Assembly: GCA_030704615.1 (NCBI GenBank)
Contig: CM060732.1
Coordinates: forward strand, 16,554,001 to 16,618,000
Length of the DNA: 64,000 nucleotides
DNA from: Takakia lepidozioides
Lineage: Eukaryota > Streptophyta > Takakiopsida > Takakiales > Takakiaceae
Reading direction: 5' to 3'
A program made the position numbers and the translations under genes. Below the pieces are notes generated by a model. The model had not been told where the DNA came from, did not search any database, and saw only the letters and a program-made list of their open reading frames with translations. Positions 1 through 9,255 of the stretch are shown in pieces (within the stretch, counting starts at the first letter, position 1; every line of letters starts with the position of its first letter).

Positions 1-1096
1 ACTCCAACTTATGCAAGTGCTCATTCTTAGAGCTGTACACACTAAAATCATCCAAGAATACCTGCATGAAATCATCCAGATACTCATGAAAAGATTCACT
101 TATCACTCTCTGAAAGGTTGCTGGTGCATTACAAAGTCCAAAGGGCATGTTTTTGTATGCATAAGCACCCCAGTCTGTGATGAAAGCTGTCTTTCCCTGG
201 TCTTCTTCTGCCACTTGCACTTGATTATAACCATTGAAGCCATCCATGAATGAGTACATCTCATGGCCTGCCACAGTGTCCAATACCGCTTCTGTGAATG
301 GTAAGGGAAAATGATCTTTCTTTGTGCAAGCATTCAACTTCTTATAGTTCACACAAACTCTCAGTTTACCATTCTTCTTGGGAACTCACAATGGGTGACA
401 ACCAAGTTGTATACTCTATTGGGTATATAAACTTAGCCTCAGCCAACTTCTTGATCTCTTCTCCAACCTTCTGTGCATAGTTGGGATTCATTCTGTACCT
501 TGCCTGCTTGATTGGTGATGACCTTGGTTCTAGTTCAATCTTATGCTGACAAATTTCAGGTGGTATCCCTTTTAGATCCTCATAGCTCCAAGCAAATACA
601 TCTCTATATTTGATGAACAAACTCTTAGCTTCTTCAAAGAATTCTGGCTCCAAATCAGCTCCTACCTTCACCATCCTCGGTTCCTCTTCAGTTCCCACAT
701 TCACTTCCCTCACTTGCTCATCAGCTGTGATTGTCCAACCAGTCACCACTTCATCCTGTAAACTCACAGTGGCTGGTTCCTCTATGATTTCCATTTCTCC
801 TTCTCTTTCTTCATAGAAATGTGATGGGTAACTGCTGGTTTCCTCTTCAATTGGTGTTGCTGACACTACACCACAGCAGATACCTCTTAAACAACTTAGG
901 CCTTCCAGCCGCATCTCTGCCACCTGCTCCCACTCTGGGTGTGCAGCGAACAGGGTAGCTTCCTGCTCCTCATCCAGTCCTCCCCTCCAATCATACTCTC
1001 TGACCCCTTGAGGTCTTCTCGTAGCAGGTAATCTACTAGATTTCTTAGTGGTAATTTGTATCTCGTGCATCCCATTATGCACAGTTAGTAACTGAG
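1..1096 (-). mobile_element. Ty3/gypsy pol fragment (family B), truncated
   Basis: Minus-strand remnant covering the region just after the protease and the first half of reverse transcriptase. It aligns closely, base by base, with the plus-strand element at about 59185-60280, including the acidic linker with the residues VVTGWTITADEQ and the RT start LEPEFFEEAKSLFIKYRDVF. Similarity stops abruptly near 1096, so this is a broken copy; the other side runs off the window. The frame is lost near 385, where the sequence encoding the KKNGKLRVCVNYK block carries a 2-nt deletion relative to the other copy. It keeps the correct frame at two places where the 60-kb copy is broken, so the two copies decayed independently. 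No LTR is visible at the 1096 edge, which abuts unrelated palindromic repeat DNA. Confidence 0.85.
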
Positions 1097-1099
1097 AAA

Positions 1100-1600
1100 G
1101 GAAAATTAGAAGGGAGTACTTGGATGAGATTCGGCACCGAAGTTCATCTGTCGCAAGGAAAAATAAAAAAAATAAAAAAATGACTTCAGATGAATTTCGG
1201 CACCGAAATCCATCCGCAGGGCAGCAGAATTAGGGTCGGAAAATGAGATGAAGAATGAATTTCGGCGCCGAAATACATCCATTCGGCCGATTCAGGATTA
1301 CTGTCATTCGGATGTCGGCACCAATATCCAGACACGTGGTGAATCACGACTGTAATCAGGAACACATTCATCCGTATTTTGGCATCCAAATTCAACCCTT
1401 ATGTGCAGAAACAATTTGATGAAGAAGATGTTCATCCGAATTTCGGCACCGAAATCCATCCGTTGGGTGTTTGGTCAGTTTTATGAGGTGAACAAATTAC
1501 GATTTCTGTCGCCGGAATTCATCCACTGGCTTCCAAAGCTGTTACATGACAGAGATGTTCATCCAGATTTCGGTGCCGAAATTCATGGGAAGGCTTGATT
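1100..1600. repeat. Dispersed GGCGCC/GGCACC palindrome cluster
   Basis: Several imperfect palindromes built on TTTCGGCRCCGAAAT, each followed by CATCCG or preceded by its complement, recur at roughly 1130, 1195, 1260, 1440 and 1575. The same core builds the satellites at 14.8-18.5 kb and occurs again at 45.6-45.9 kb and 51.4-51.5 kb. No gene was recognised; the ORFs here only read through the repeats. Confidence 0.6.
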
Positions 1601-1712
1601 TATTGTAGCCCAAGTGGTTGTACATTACAATTCAGGCACCAAATATCCGATGTAAACTTCTTGTTGTCGTCCGTTTTTGTAACGTACGAGAAGTTCTTCG
1701 CCCCGCATACCG

Positions 1713-2132
1713 GTGGGTGACCCTGCAGCTTGGGCCACCCATCGGTGGGGGAAACTGAAAAGACGGCGGCCACCAACAAAGGCGAACGACACCAGGATGG
1801 CCAACGCTCTTGCAATGCTCTGCATAGTGCAAGGTTGCAGGGATGTTTCTCACCCCGGGATGGGGCGCATATTTCAGTTGTCAACAGCCGGGTCTGCTGC
1901 GCGCAGTGTCGTGTATGCAATCACGGTTTCACAGTACCCAGCTTGCAACTGTAAGGACTTCCTTGTTATGGAATCGAAGAATGCAGCATACGTCCCCTGC
2001 AAACACCTTTATTACATTTTTCTGAAGCGCATGAGTTGCATATCCGCAGTGGACGTCTTCATCCATGCTCCAACACTGAGTTTCAACGAGCTGCACAAAG
2101 CCCTACGGCGGGATACTGGTCGGACTGCTTGA
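1713..2132 (+). CDS. SWIM-type zinc-finger protein fragment
   Basis: An open frame of about 139 codons. Its C-terminal half contains a SWIM signature CxCx(n)CxH: PACNCKDF, then about 16 residues, then CKHLYYIF. The N-terminal half is basic (GKLKRRRPPTK). SWIM fingers bind DNA or protein and are common at the C-terminus of Mutator-type transposases and in plant FAR1-like proteins; no transposase catalytic domain is visible here. A paralogue lies on the minus strand at about 46.2-46.7 kb with the same order (basic stretch, TAGSA block, SWIM finger, FNELHK-like end), so both copies come from one family. The annotated start is a GTG inside a longer open stretch, so it is probably one exon of a larger gene or element. 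Intact as far as it goes, but function and boundaries are unknown. Confidence 0.5.
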   Translation: MGDPAAWATHRWGKLKRRRPPTKANDTRMANALAMLCIVQGCRDVSHPGMGRIFQLSTAGSAARSVVYAITVSQYPACNCKDFLVMESKNAAYVPCKHLYYIFLKRMSCISAVDVFIHAPTLSFNELHKALRRDTGRTA

Positions 2133-2135
2133 CAT

Positions 2136-2810
2136 TCCACATTCGGGAAGGAGAAAGTGACAATTATATTACATTCATCTTCTTGCACCCTATTTTTTTG
2201 TGAGGAATTATACACTTGGTGGTGCCGCATCGCCATGGCTACAGGTGAATTTCGGTGCCGCAATACATGAGAATGTGGTTTTTGGCCATGAATGGCATGC
2301 GCATGCTTTTTTTTATTTTGGTTGTCTACAAATGGATCCGAGTAAAGCATACATTGTGTGGAGATTAATGGGCATTGAGGCCTATTTCAGCGCCGTTTAT
2401 GGTCTGTGTACTGCATAGTGCTTCCTTGTTACTGCTCTTCATTCAAATTGTAGTGATTTTGCAGCCCATCCTGGCGTTTTCGTCAACCTTTATGAGAAGA
2501 CTCCAATTTGCTACAAATACATTGTTACTGTTCTGCAAATGTGACGCCTTTACAAGATTGCTAGTTCTGTGTCCCAGTGGGAAGGGTCCTACTGCACATT
2601 CTAGCATTTGCATACTGCACCTTGTGCAAACAGCAATCCATACGACAAAGGACACGTCCCAGCATACTAGCAGTGAATTGCAAAAAACCTTAACAGATCC
2701 AAGCATGTATATTCCCCATATGGCACAGGGAAGCTGCTTGATTTCTGAATGAAAATGTATGTGCCATGAGTGTCGGCGAGTCGAAACATGTCTACTCTAG
2801 CATGCAAGAC
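2136..2810. other. Intergenic, no gene recognised
   Basis: No credible coding region, RNA gene or clear repeat. One TTTCGGTGCCGC palindrome relative occurs near 2250. Confidence 0.4.
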
Positions 2811-3323
2811 CTATGGTCCCCTCGCCCAAGAAGAATGAACTCTAACTGGCCTCTCAAGGACCTCCTGAGTGACCGGGTGCCTATATTTGAACAAAATGTC
2901 AGTGGTTTCTGTCGCCCGGTTGAAACTAACGAGGATGTCGTGTTTATCAATAGCGCCCCCTTGGTAGAAGGACATTGTCACAGTGGGCCCTGTGTTCCCC
3001 TCCTCCTCATCCTCATAACTGAAGAGAATGTCCCCACTTTCCGAGCCAGTCCATCCACGCGTAAAGTTTTCACCTATGCACTCATCATACGTCCACTCGC
3101 AACAATTCCAACGATACAGCAACGCTGTGCGTGATCTGTTTGGCTCCCACTCATGCGGAAAGTCCAGGTCCATGATGCGTAGGAACCACCTGCTCCCCAA
3201 CCAGGGTCCAGGAGAATCGTGCAATCCTGGAAGAAACTCCATTGCTCTCAGCTGGACAAGTCGAGGATCGTCCCTGTAAACATCCAGGAAGACAATGATG
3301 TCGTCTGCTTTCGGGAGAATGAC
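2811..3323 (-). pseudogene. 3' part of an ORF split by the family-C retrotransposon
   Basis: Minus-strand open frame ending at a TAG at 2811-2813. The residues from the retroelement border onward include VILPKADDIIVFLDVYRDD, an EFLPGLHDSPGPWLG block, and a tryptophan/cysteine-rich middle (RWNCCEWTYDECIG). Removing the element and one copy of the 4-bp target duplication joins this frame, without a shift, to an open frame beginning with an ATG at 14700 on the minus strand. The uninterrupted reading frame would be about 180 codons. No family is recognised. It could be a host gene exon or part of an older mobile element; there is no signal peptide or membrane segment. Confidence 0.5.
3320..3323. 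repeat. Target-site duplication TGAC, left copy
   Basis: TGAC directly precedes the LTR that starts with TGTAGTGTG. The matching copy directly follows the other LTR at 14658-14661. Four bases are certain; a fifth is possible depending on how the LTR edge is drawn. Confidence 0.75.
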
Positions 3324-5584
3324 TGTAGTGTGAAAAGAAGGGGCGTGAATCCCCTTCTGGTTAATCCTAAAGCTGTGGTCCTCCCCTCCCCCCAGTTGAT
3401 TGTGCCCAGCAAAGGAAAGGAGCGTTCTTACTCTGTCCAACCATCGTCACACGGCTATATGGGTTTTCCTTCAGGTTCGTTCGTGATCAGAGTTTACGGA
3501 ATCCTCATCCACGCCGCAGCGGAAGAGAAGACATGGATGGGGAGTTTTTGAATTGTTCTTGCTCTCGGTTCTACTTCTATACAATAGCCTGGCCCTATGA
3601 TCACGGCGCCAACAGTGTTGGCGTGATCTTTTCTGTGATGCAAGCAACCCAATGGCAGCGGTAAACAGGACCCTTTGTGTGAAGCCCCCTTGAGCAGTGA
3701 CACGTCGGAAATCCCCTTTTGTAATGGTGACACAGATTTAGGAGAAGGCAGCTCAGGTCTTCTTGAACTGCAGAGGCACTGATTTCATTCAGGGTTCAGG
3801 TTTTCTTCATCTCATCTCCCCAAATTGGCCATCCCCCCCATCAGCCCTTTTGCTGAACAACTCTCTCATTTCCCAAATCCCCTTTTCTCTCTCTCTCTCT
3901 CTCATCCCTTTTTCGTCTGTTTCTCTATCTCTGTCTATGTCTACAGGCTCCTCACTTCTTCACAGCAGCACATCTATCATGTAATGCAAATGCACACTCT
4001 GCCAAGCATCCAGTGCAGCCAGCCTTGAAGTCATCCTCGGTCTCTCAAGACACAACCATCCTCTTCATCAGTCTCTCTCTCCCTCTCTCCCTCTTGTCCC
4101 TTTCTTCTCTGTTTCTCTCTCTCTCTCTCTCTGTCAATGTTCAACCCTTCACACTACCTTTTTCCAAAGAACCCATTGCCCAAACAGCTCTCATCCCTTC
4201 TTCAGGTTTCAACCAAATACCCCAACATCCCTCTTTTCCCTTCAATTGTGTCACGCAATTGTTCATATCCTGACACCATACTTAGATCACCTTATCCTTT
4301 CTATGTTTTCAACAGTTCCAGCTAACCCTCATTTGATCTCTCCAGGCAAACAAGCTAGATTTACATTGGTTTCAGTGCATCACTACCCACGGCAGCATTG
4401 TGTGCAGGTTTATAACACTGAAACAAGATTCAAGAATGAAGACAACAGTGACCATTCTGATTTCAGTGACAAACAGTCTCTCTCTCTCTCTCTCTCTTCA
4501 CTCATTTCTCTTACTGACATCACAACATCAGGTGCATCCATCCTTTCCATGTTCTGGTTTGAAGTCCAGAGTCTCCATTCCATTTCCAAAAACCTTTTCC
4601 TCTATCACATGTCTCCACCTTTTCTCTTCTACCAAGATGCAGTCCTAAATCTACCAAAAGCAATCTCTAAGTTTCAACAAAAAAAGGCCAACAGTCCACA
4701 GACTTATCTGTTTTTATCCTCTAGTGAAGCGGTGGGTCTGCCTGTCAAGGTGGCACCTCGCCATCGCCTGTCAGCAGCCACTTCAACCTTTTCTCCTTGT
4801 CTTGATTCCAGTCTTTATCATGCCATGATGGCTCCTCTTCATCCCTTGGAACATCTTGTGGCTTGCCCACTAAATTGCTCTATGCAATTCCTTCTTACGA
4901 ATCGACCTGGTCCTATAACAAGAAGACACAAAAGCAGCTAGAAGCTTGATGACAGAGAACCTGAGATGCCATACAGCCAGCACTCCACATGTTTTATCCC
5001 CCCCATTGATTGTGACCAGACTCTCTTCCTTGTGCTTCCAGCAGCTGGCCGTTTTCCTTGCTTGCTCATCTGCCCATAACTATCATCTTCAAGGCAATGG
5101 CGGCAACGGTGGTGCGCCGCTCTCCTTACATGCTCCTATCTCCTGGAATTGATCATCACTCCGAGAGAGGCGGCACCGCTTCCCTTTACACAGAATACCA
5201 AGCAGAGGCACTTAATGCCGCTTCCTAAACCAAGCAAAATCCCACAGCGTAGGTACAACCTCCCAACAACAGGCTGCCGTGCCAACACCACTGCTCGCAG
5301 CAGCTGCTACGAGTCACCCGTCATCTTCCTCTTTGTTTTTCTCAACCCGTGATTTTAGGTTAAGCACCAGTGATGAAAACGTTCATCGCATGGATGAAAA
5401 TACGCATTGTCATGACTTAGCCATTTTTTCTCCTGGCAAAGCATAAGCTCAGTGTGCCCATGAAATTACCTGCATGCAGGGATACATCCCTCCTGCAGTT
5501 GGGATAACGGGCACTCCTATTATGTGATGTAGGTCTTAACGGTAAAACAAAGATGTAATGTCACTCCCCTGCATTCACACTACA
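3324..5584 (-). repeat. 3' LTR of family-C element
   Basis: A 2,261-bp direct repeat of 12405-14657. On the plus strand it begins TGTAGTGTGAA and ends TTCACACTACA, an 11-bp perfect terminal inverted repeat with canonical TG...CA ends. Three CT microsatellites (near 3890, 4115 and 4480) are GA repeats in the element's own sense strand. The long serine/leucine-rich ORFs here are translations of these low-complexity tracts, not genes. The outer end keeps the full terminus, unlike the other LTR's inner end. Confidence 0.95.
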
Positions 5585-5595
5585 TATGTAGTGTG

Positions 5596-5606
5596 TCCCT
5601 CTTTTT
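5596..5606 (-). promoter_or_regulatory. Candidate polypurine tract
   Basis: Minus-strand AAAAAGAGGGA just inside the 3' LTR, the expected place for the plus-strand primer. It is separated from the LTR edge by 11 bases (CACACTACATA in the element's sense), which is unusual because the tract normally abuts the LTR. Confidence 0.5.
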
Positions 5607-6237
5607 AAGTGTCAGGGTCCTCACTGACCACCTTCATTGGCTGATCACCCACTGGTGGTATGAAGGGTTTCAAGTCCCTCCTACTTCTTACCCATTCCTT
5701 GTTTGCCCCATCTCTTAGCCTGCATCTGCGTGCAGCTTCCCCTGTCCTTGTGGTGTTTCCCGCATCTTTGTACCCCAAAAAGTCATAGGGTCCCTCCCAT
5801 GGAGATGTCATGGAAGACTTCTTCCCAGGCCTCATGATCATCACCTTGCTGTTCTCCATCAACCTGCAGTAGCTGTGCCCTGTTTGATGTTTCCTTGCAT
5901 AATCTCTTGCCTGCTGATGCTGCGCTTTCTTCACATTTTTTCGCAGCTTAGCTTTTATCTCTGAGAGGAGCTGGATTTTTTTCTGCATCATAAGTGTGAC
6001 CTCTGCAACAAATCCATCAAGATTTACTGCTGTTGTGAGAAAGTGCAACCTGTTATCGATCCCCAGTCTTGGAATCCTACCAGTCAGCACTTGAAAAGGT
6101 GAGAATCCTGTTGAAGCATGAATACCCATTCTGTAACCAAACAAGGCTTTGTATAGGTTCTGATCCCACTCGGTGTCGTTTCCAACTCCCAAGGTGGTGA
6201 TGCTCTGCTTGAGTGACTTAATCACTCTTGCCACCAT
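5605..6237 (-). pseudogene. pol: Integrase catalytic core, second half, and GPY module (family C)
   Basis: Continues the core after the TAG. The position of the third catalytic residue reads GMVARV, where integrases of this type have Glu: the codon is GCA, so the active site is lost. Downstream are the usual KALFGYRMGIHASTGFSPFQ and a coiled basic region, then the GPY/F module (PWEGPYDFLGYKD). The frame ends at 5605, next to the purine tract. The gene is dead in this copy. Confidence 0.85.
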
Positions 6238-6252
6238 ACCATTACACTGCGG

Positions 6253-6530
6253 CTAGTAGGGAGCGCTATGCTCTCTTTTTATACCATATTCGCGGCACGT
6301 ATCTTCAAACTCACCTCCCCACTCCGTGCCATTGTCAGTGAGCAATGTGTGGGGGCAGCTATACCTATTAATCACTTCCTCCTCAAGAAAGCGGGCAGTA
6401 CGTGCTGCTGTATGATCTGCCACTGGTGCAGCCTCTATCCATTTTGAGAAGTGATCTATTGCCACTAGAAAGTACTGATTTCCCCTGCTGGTTATAGGTA
6501 ATGGTCATGCCGTGTCAATTGCAACTCTGA
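6253..6530 (-). pseudogene. pol: Integrase catalytic core, first half (family C)
   Basis: Encodes AIDHFSKWIEAAPV (first catalytic Asp) and TDNGTEWGGEF (second Asp) of a DDE integrase. An in-frame TGA lies just upstream, where the codon before PLPITSRGNQYF should encode an amino acid, and a TAG follows SAPY at about 6254. Both are nonsense lesions within the expected catalytic core. Confidence 0.8.
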
Positions 6531-6756
6531 AAAACAGATCCACTACTGGAATACTGTGCAGTTTTAACAGTCCCATTGGTGGATATAAATTCTGCAATGT
6601 ATACACGCCTCCACGTGCATATGCTTCCGCGATTTTTGCTATCATGTTACCAATGGTTCCTGTGCAGCACGGAGCTCAGACTCGCATAACGTCCCGTCTA
6701 CACACCATGGTAAACGCATGCCATTTTCCCACATTTCTTCTTAAAAAAAGACCACG

Positions 6757-9255
6757 TTAGCACAATACAAAGGCGAAAATAATGGAAGCATATGCATGAT
6801 GGTGGCTGTAGCTACCTGAGCGCAACACTCCGTTCTGTTTAGCCATCTGACATTCGCCACAACCTTTGAGTACTTGCCTGATGAGTTTTGTTCTGTCATG
6901 CCAGAAATACCGTCGGCATATCTCTTCTTGTGTTCTTCGGACTCCAAAATGGCCCGTGGCCTTATGCACTTCAGTGATTATTGCCTCTCTGTCCGTTCTT
7001 GGTGGAACTACCCTTCCCTCAAAGTAGACCTCACCCTTGAGATAGGAGTACTGCCTTGCCCGCCTGTTGGCTCTTTTGCTCTCCTCCTTTGTCAGATAGT
7101 CATTGACTTCTCCAAAACATAAGAGATGCATAACTTCCACATCATCAAGTACATCAGGTTGCCTTTCCTCCTTAACAGCCACTGTATGATTGTCAGAGCT
7201 GATGAGAGACCTTTTCCCCCATCTTTCAGCTTTGCGTAATAGTGACATCTGAGTGGCCTTGGTGGGTGTGCTCCATGGCACCCAGTCCCCTTCATCATCC
7301 TTGTTATAAGAAGAAGTGTCTTGTTCGGAACAATGTGGCCCATCACTGTCTGAAGAATAAAATGTCTTGGTGGAACACTCACCCCCCATGTTCTCTTCAA
7401 CTGGCCATTCTGGCGAGGTAGTCACCCGAGTTTTTCTTGTTGTTTCTGTGCTTGTAGATTGTTGAAGGAATGGTGTTTCTTGCAAGCTCCCCTCTTCATC
7501 GTTTGATCGTTCCTTCACAATTTTGCAGGCTGGCTGTACCTTGCTTAGCTCCTGATCACGAGCATGAGATCCTCGGGTAACCACATGGATGGTGGGACAA
7601 AAGGTCATCAGATCTTCCTCTTCTTTGTTGTTGATTGCAGGATCCTCCTTTTTTCCTGCACCCATATCTTTCCAAATACCCTCCCTGACCAGATTGACAG
7701 GACCTGATTGATCAATTCCCTTTCCTTGTTTCTTGGCAGCCAAAGTCTGTGCAGCAAAAGTCACCATTTTTTCCTCCCCATTTGGCATTGTACCTGGTTT
7801 CAGTCCTCCTTTCAATACACCATGAGCCTTGGTCAACCTTCCACCTGTGGAAGAGCTATCTATTCCAGGAACGAACTCAAATGAAAAGTCACCAAGCAAA
7901 TCTATTCCTATGTGGTGCTCTGAGTACAGCCACCAATATGGGTCCAGATCTGTTTCTAAAGAAAAATGACTTCCCAACAGTGTTTTTTTGAAATGCCAAA
8001 GACCCCACACACATGCATAATACTCTTCTCTTTTGCAGATCATTTCCCCTCTTTCACTGCTATACCCCACTTGCCTATGAGCCTCTTCTCTCAACTCCTT
8101 CTTACCCTCCTTAAATTGAAATAGATAAGCCTTGATGGCACCCCTATCCCACTCTAGTTTAAGAAGATAGGCTCCATCCCTCTTCCTTCCTTCCCTTTTC
8201 TGTCTGTATAAAGAAGTAGAGTATACCTCGATTTCCTCGGTTTCCTCTGCTGGTCCCACTGGATACCTGCTTAGCGCATCTACGTTAGCATGCCTAGCAC
8301 CTGCCCTATGAACAATTTTAAACTCAAAATCTTGTAACATCATGATCCATCTACCCCTGCGTCCATATGCGTCACTTACCGTTGCCAACCACTCCAGTGG
8401 TTTGTGATCAGTCCTGATTACAAAAGGGGTTCCATACAGGTACTGCCTAAAGTGTAATACTCCCCACACCAGGGCATAGCATTCACCTTCCATAGGGTGA
8501 TATTTGCGCTGAGCATCAGATAGTACCTTACTGGCATATGCAATGACCCTCTCCTTTTTATACTCCTTTTGTGACAATACTGCCCCTACTCCTTTGATGG
8601 ACCAGTCAACATCCAAGACGAACGGTCTTGAGAAATCTGGTCTTGCCAGGATGGGAGCAGTTACCAACTTCACCTGTAAGGCAGAAAAGGCGTTTTGTGC
8701 CTCTGCACTCCAGATAAACTTCACATCTTTCTTGGTTAGAGTGAACAAGGGTACTACCACTCCAGCATATCCTTTGACATAGGGCCTATAGTACCCTGTC
8801 ATGCCCAAGTAGCTTTTGAGAGCAGTGTGGTTTTTGGGCAAGGGAAACCTTTCAATAGCAGCTATCTTATCTGGATCAGGCCACGTTCCCTCTTCAGAGA
8901 TCAAATGCCCAAGGAATACCAACTGTAAGTTGGCAAAGTAACACTTGTCCGGATTGAGCCTAAGATTGGCCTTTCTAACCTTTCTCAGTACTCTCTTTAT
9001 ATGTCCCACGTGATCTCCCCAGTCCTTGCTATGGATATTGACGTCATCTACAAAAACTTTAGCGCAATCTTTGATTTCTTCTTTGAGCACCCTATTCATT
9101 GTTCTCTGAAAGGTAGCAGTGGCATTTTTTAGCCCGAATGGCATGACTAGCCATTCATACAATCCCTTTTTGTGATCACTGCTGTTTTGCTTATGTCTCG
9201 GTCGTCCATTTTGATCTGCCAAAAACCAGATTGTAAATCCAGCGCAGAAAACCAC
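6757..9255 (-). CDS. pol: RT C-terminus, RNase H, second RNase H-like block, integrase zinc finger (family C pol, 3' part)
   Basis: 832-codon frame. Residues ~30-200: RT palm and thumb with MPFGLKNATATFQ and the catalytic FVDD (near 9050), then LGHLISEEG and the tether. Residues ~205-332: RNase H with LDVDWS, GECYALVWG, RTDHKPLEWL and ANVDALSR. Residues ~360-478 repeat the same pattern in degenerate form: LKLEWD, EEYYACVWGLWHF, ETDLDPYWWL, DFSFEF, with the first acidic residue changed and the last absent. A ~270-residue acidic, low-complexity linker follows. The H2C2 integrase finger sits near the end (HKATGH...CGEC, about 6850-6970). Past QNGV the frame leaves recognisable integrase. Upstream, about 25 residues are out-of-frame sequence from the RT frameshift. 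Confidence 0.88.
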   Translation of the reverse strand: MVFCAGFTIWFLADQNGRPRHKQNSSDHKKGLYEWLVMPFGLKNATATFQRTMNRVLKEEIKDCAKVFVDDVNIHSKDWGDHVGHIKRVLRKVRKANLRLNPDKCYFANLQLVFLGHLISEEGTWPDPDKIAAIERFPLPKNHTALKSYLGMTGYYRPYVKGYAGVVVPLFTLTKKDVKFIWSAEAQNAFSALQVKLVTAPILARPDFSRPFVLDVDWSIKGVGAVLSQKEYKKERVIAYASKVLSDAQRKYHPMEGECYALVWGVLHFRQYLYGTPFVIRTDHKPLEWLATVSDAYGRRGRWIMMLQDFEFKIVHRAGARHANVDALSRYPVGPAEETEEIEVYSTSLYRQKREGRKRDGAYLLKLEWDRGAIKAYLFQFKEGKKELREEAHRQVGYSSERGEMICKREEYYACVWGLWHFKKTLLGSHFSLETDLDPYWWLYSEHHIGIDLLGDFSFEFVPGIDSSSTGGRLTKAHGVLKGGLKPGTMPNGEEKMVTFAAQTLAAKKQGKGIDQSGPVNLVREGIWKDMGAGKKEDPAINNKEEEDLMTFCPTIHVVTRGSHARDQELSKVQPACKIVKERSNDEEGSLQETPFLQQSTSTETTRKTRVTTSPEWPVEENMGGECSTKTFYSSDSDGPHCSEQDTSSYNKDDEGDWVPWSTPTKATQMSLLRKAERWGKRSLISSDNHTVAVKEERQPDVLDDVEVMHLLCFGEVNDYLTKEESKRANRRARQYSYLKGEVYFEGRVVPPRTDREAIITEVHKATGHFGVRRTQEEICRRYFWHDRTKLIRQVLKGCGECQMAKQNGVLRSGSYSHHHAYASIIFAFVLC

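Noticed and set aside
3763-5352. Several long Ser/Leu-rich ORFs inside both LTRs
   Set aside because: They translate CT microsatellites and low-complexity LTR DNA, and the same ORFs recur at 12.8-14.4 kb because the LTRs are copies.
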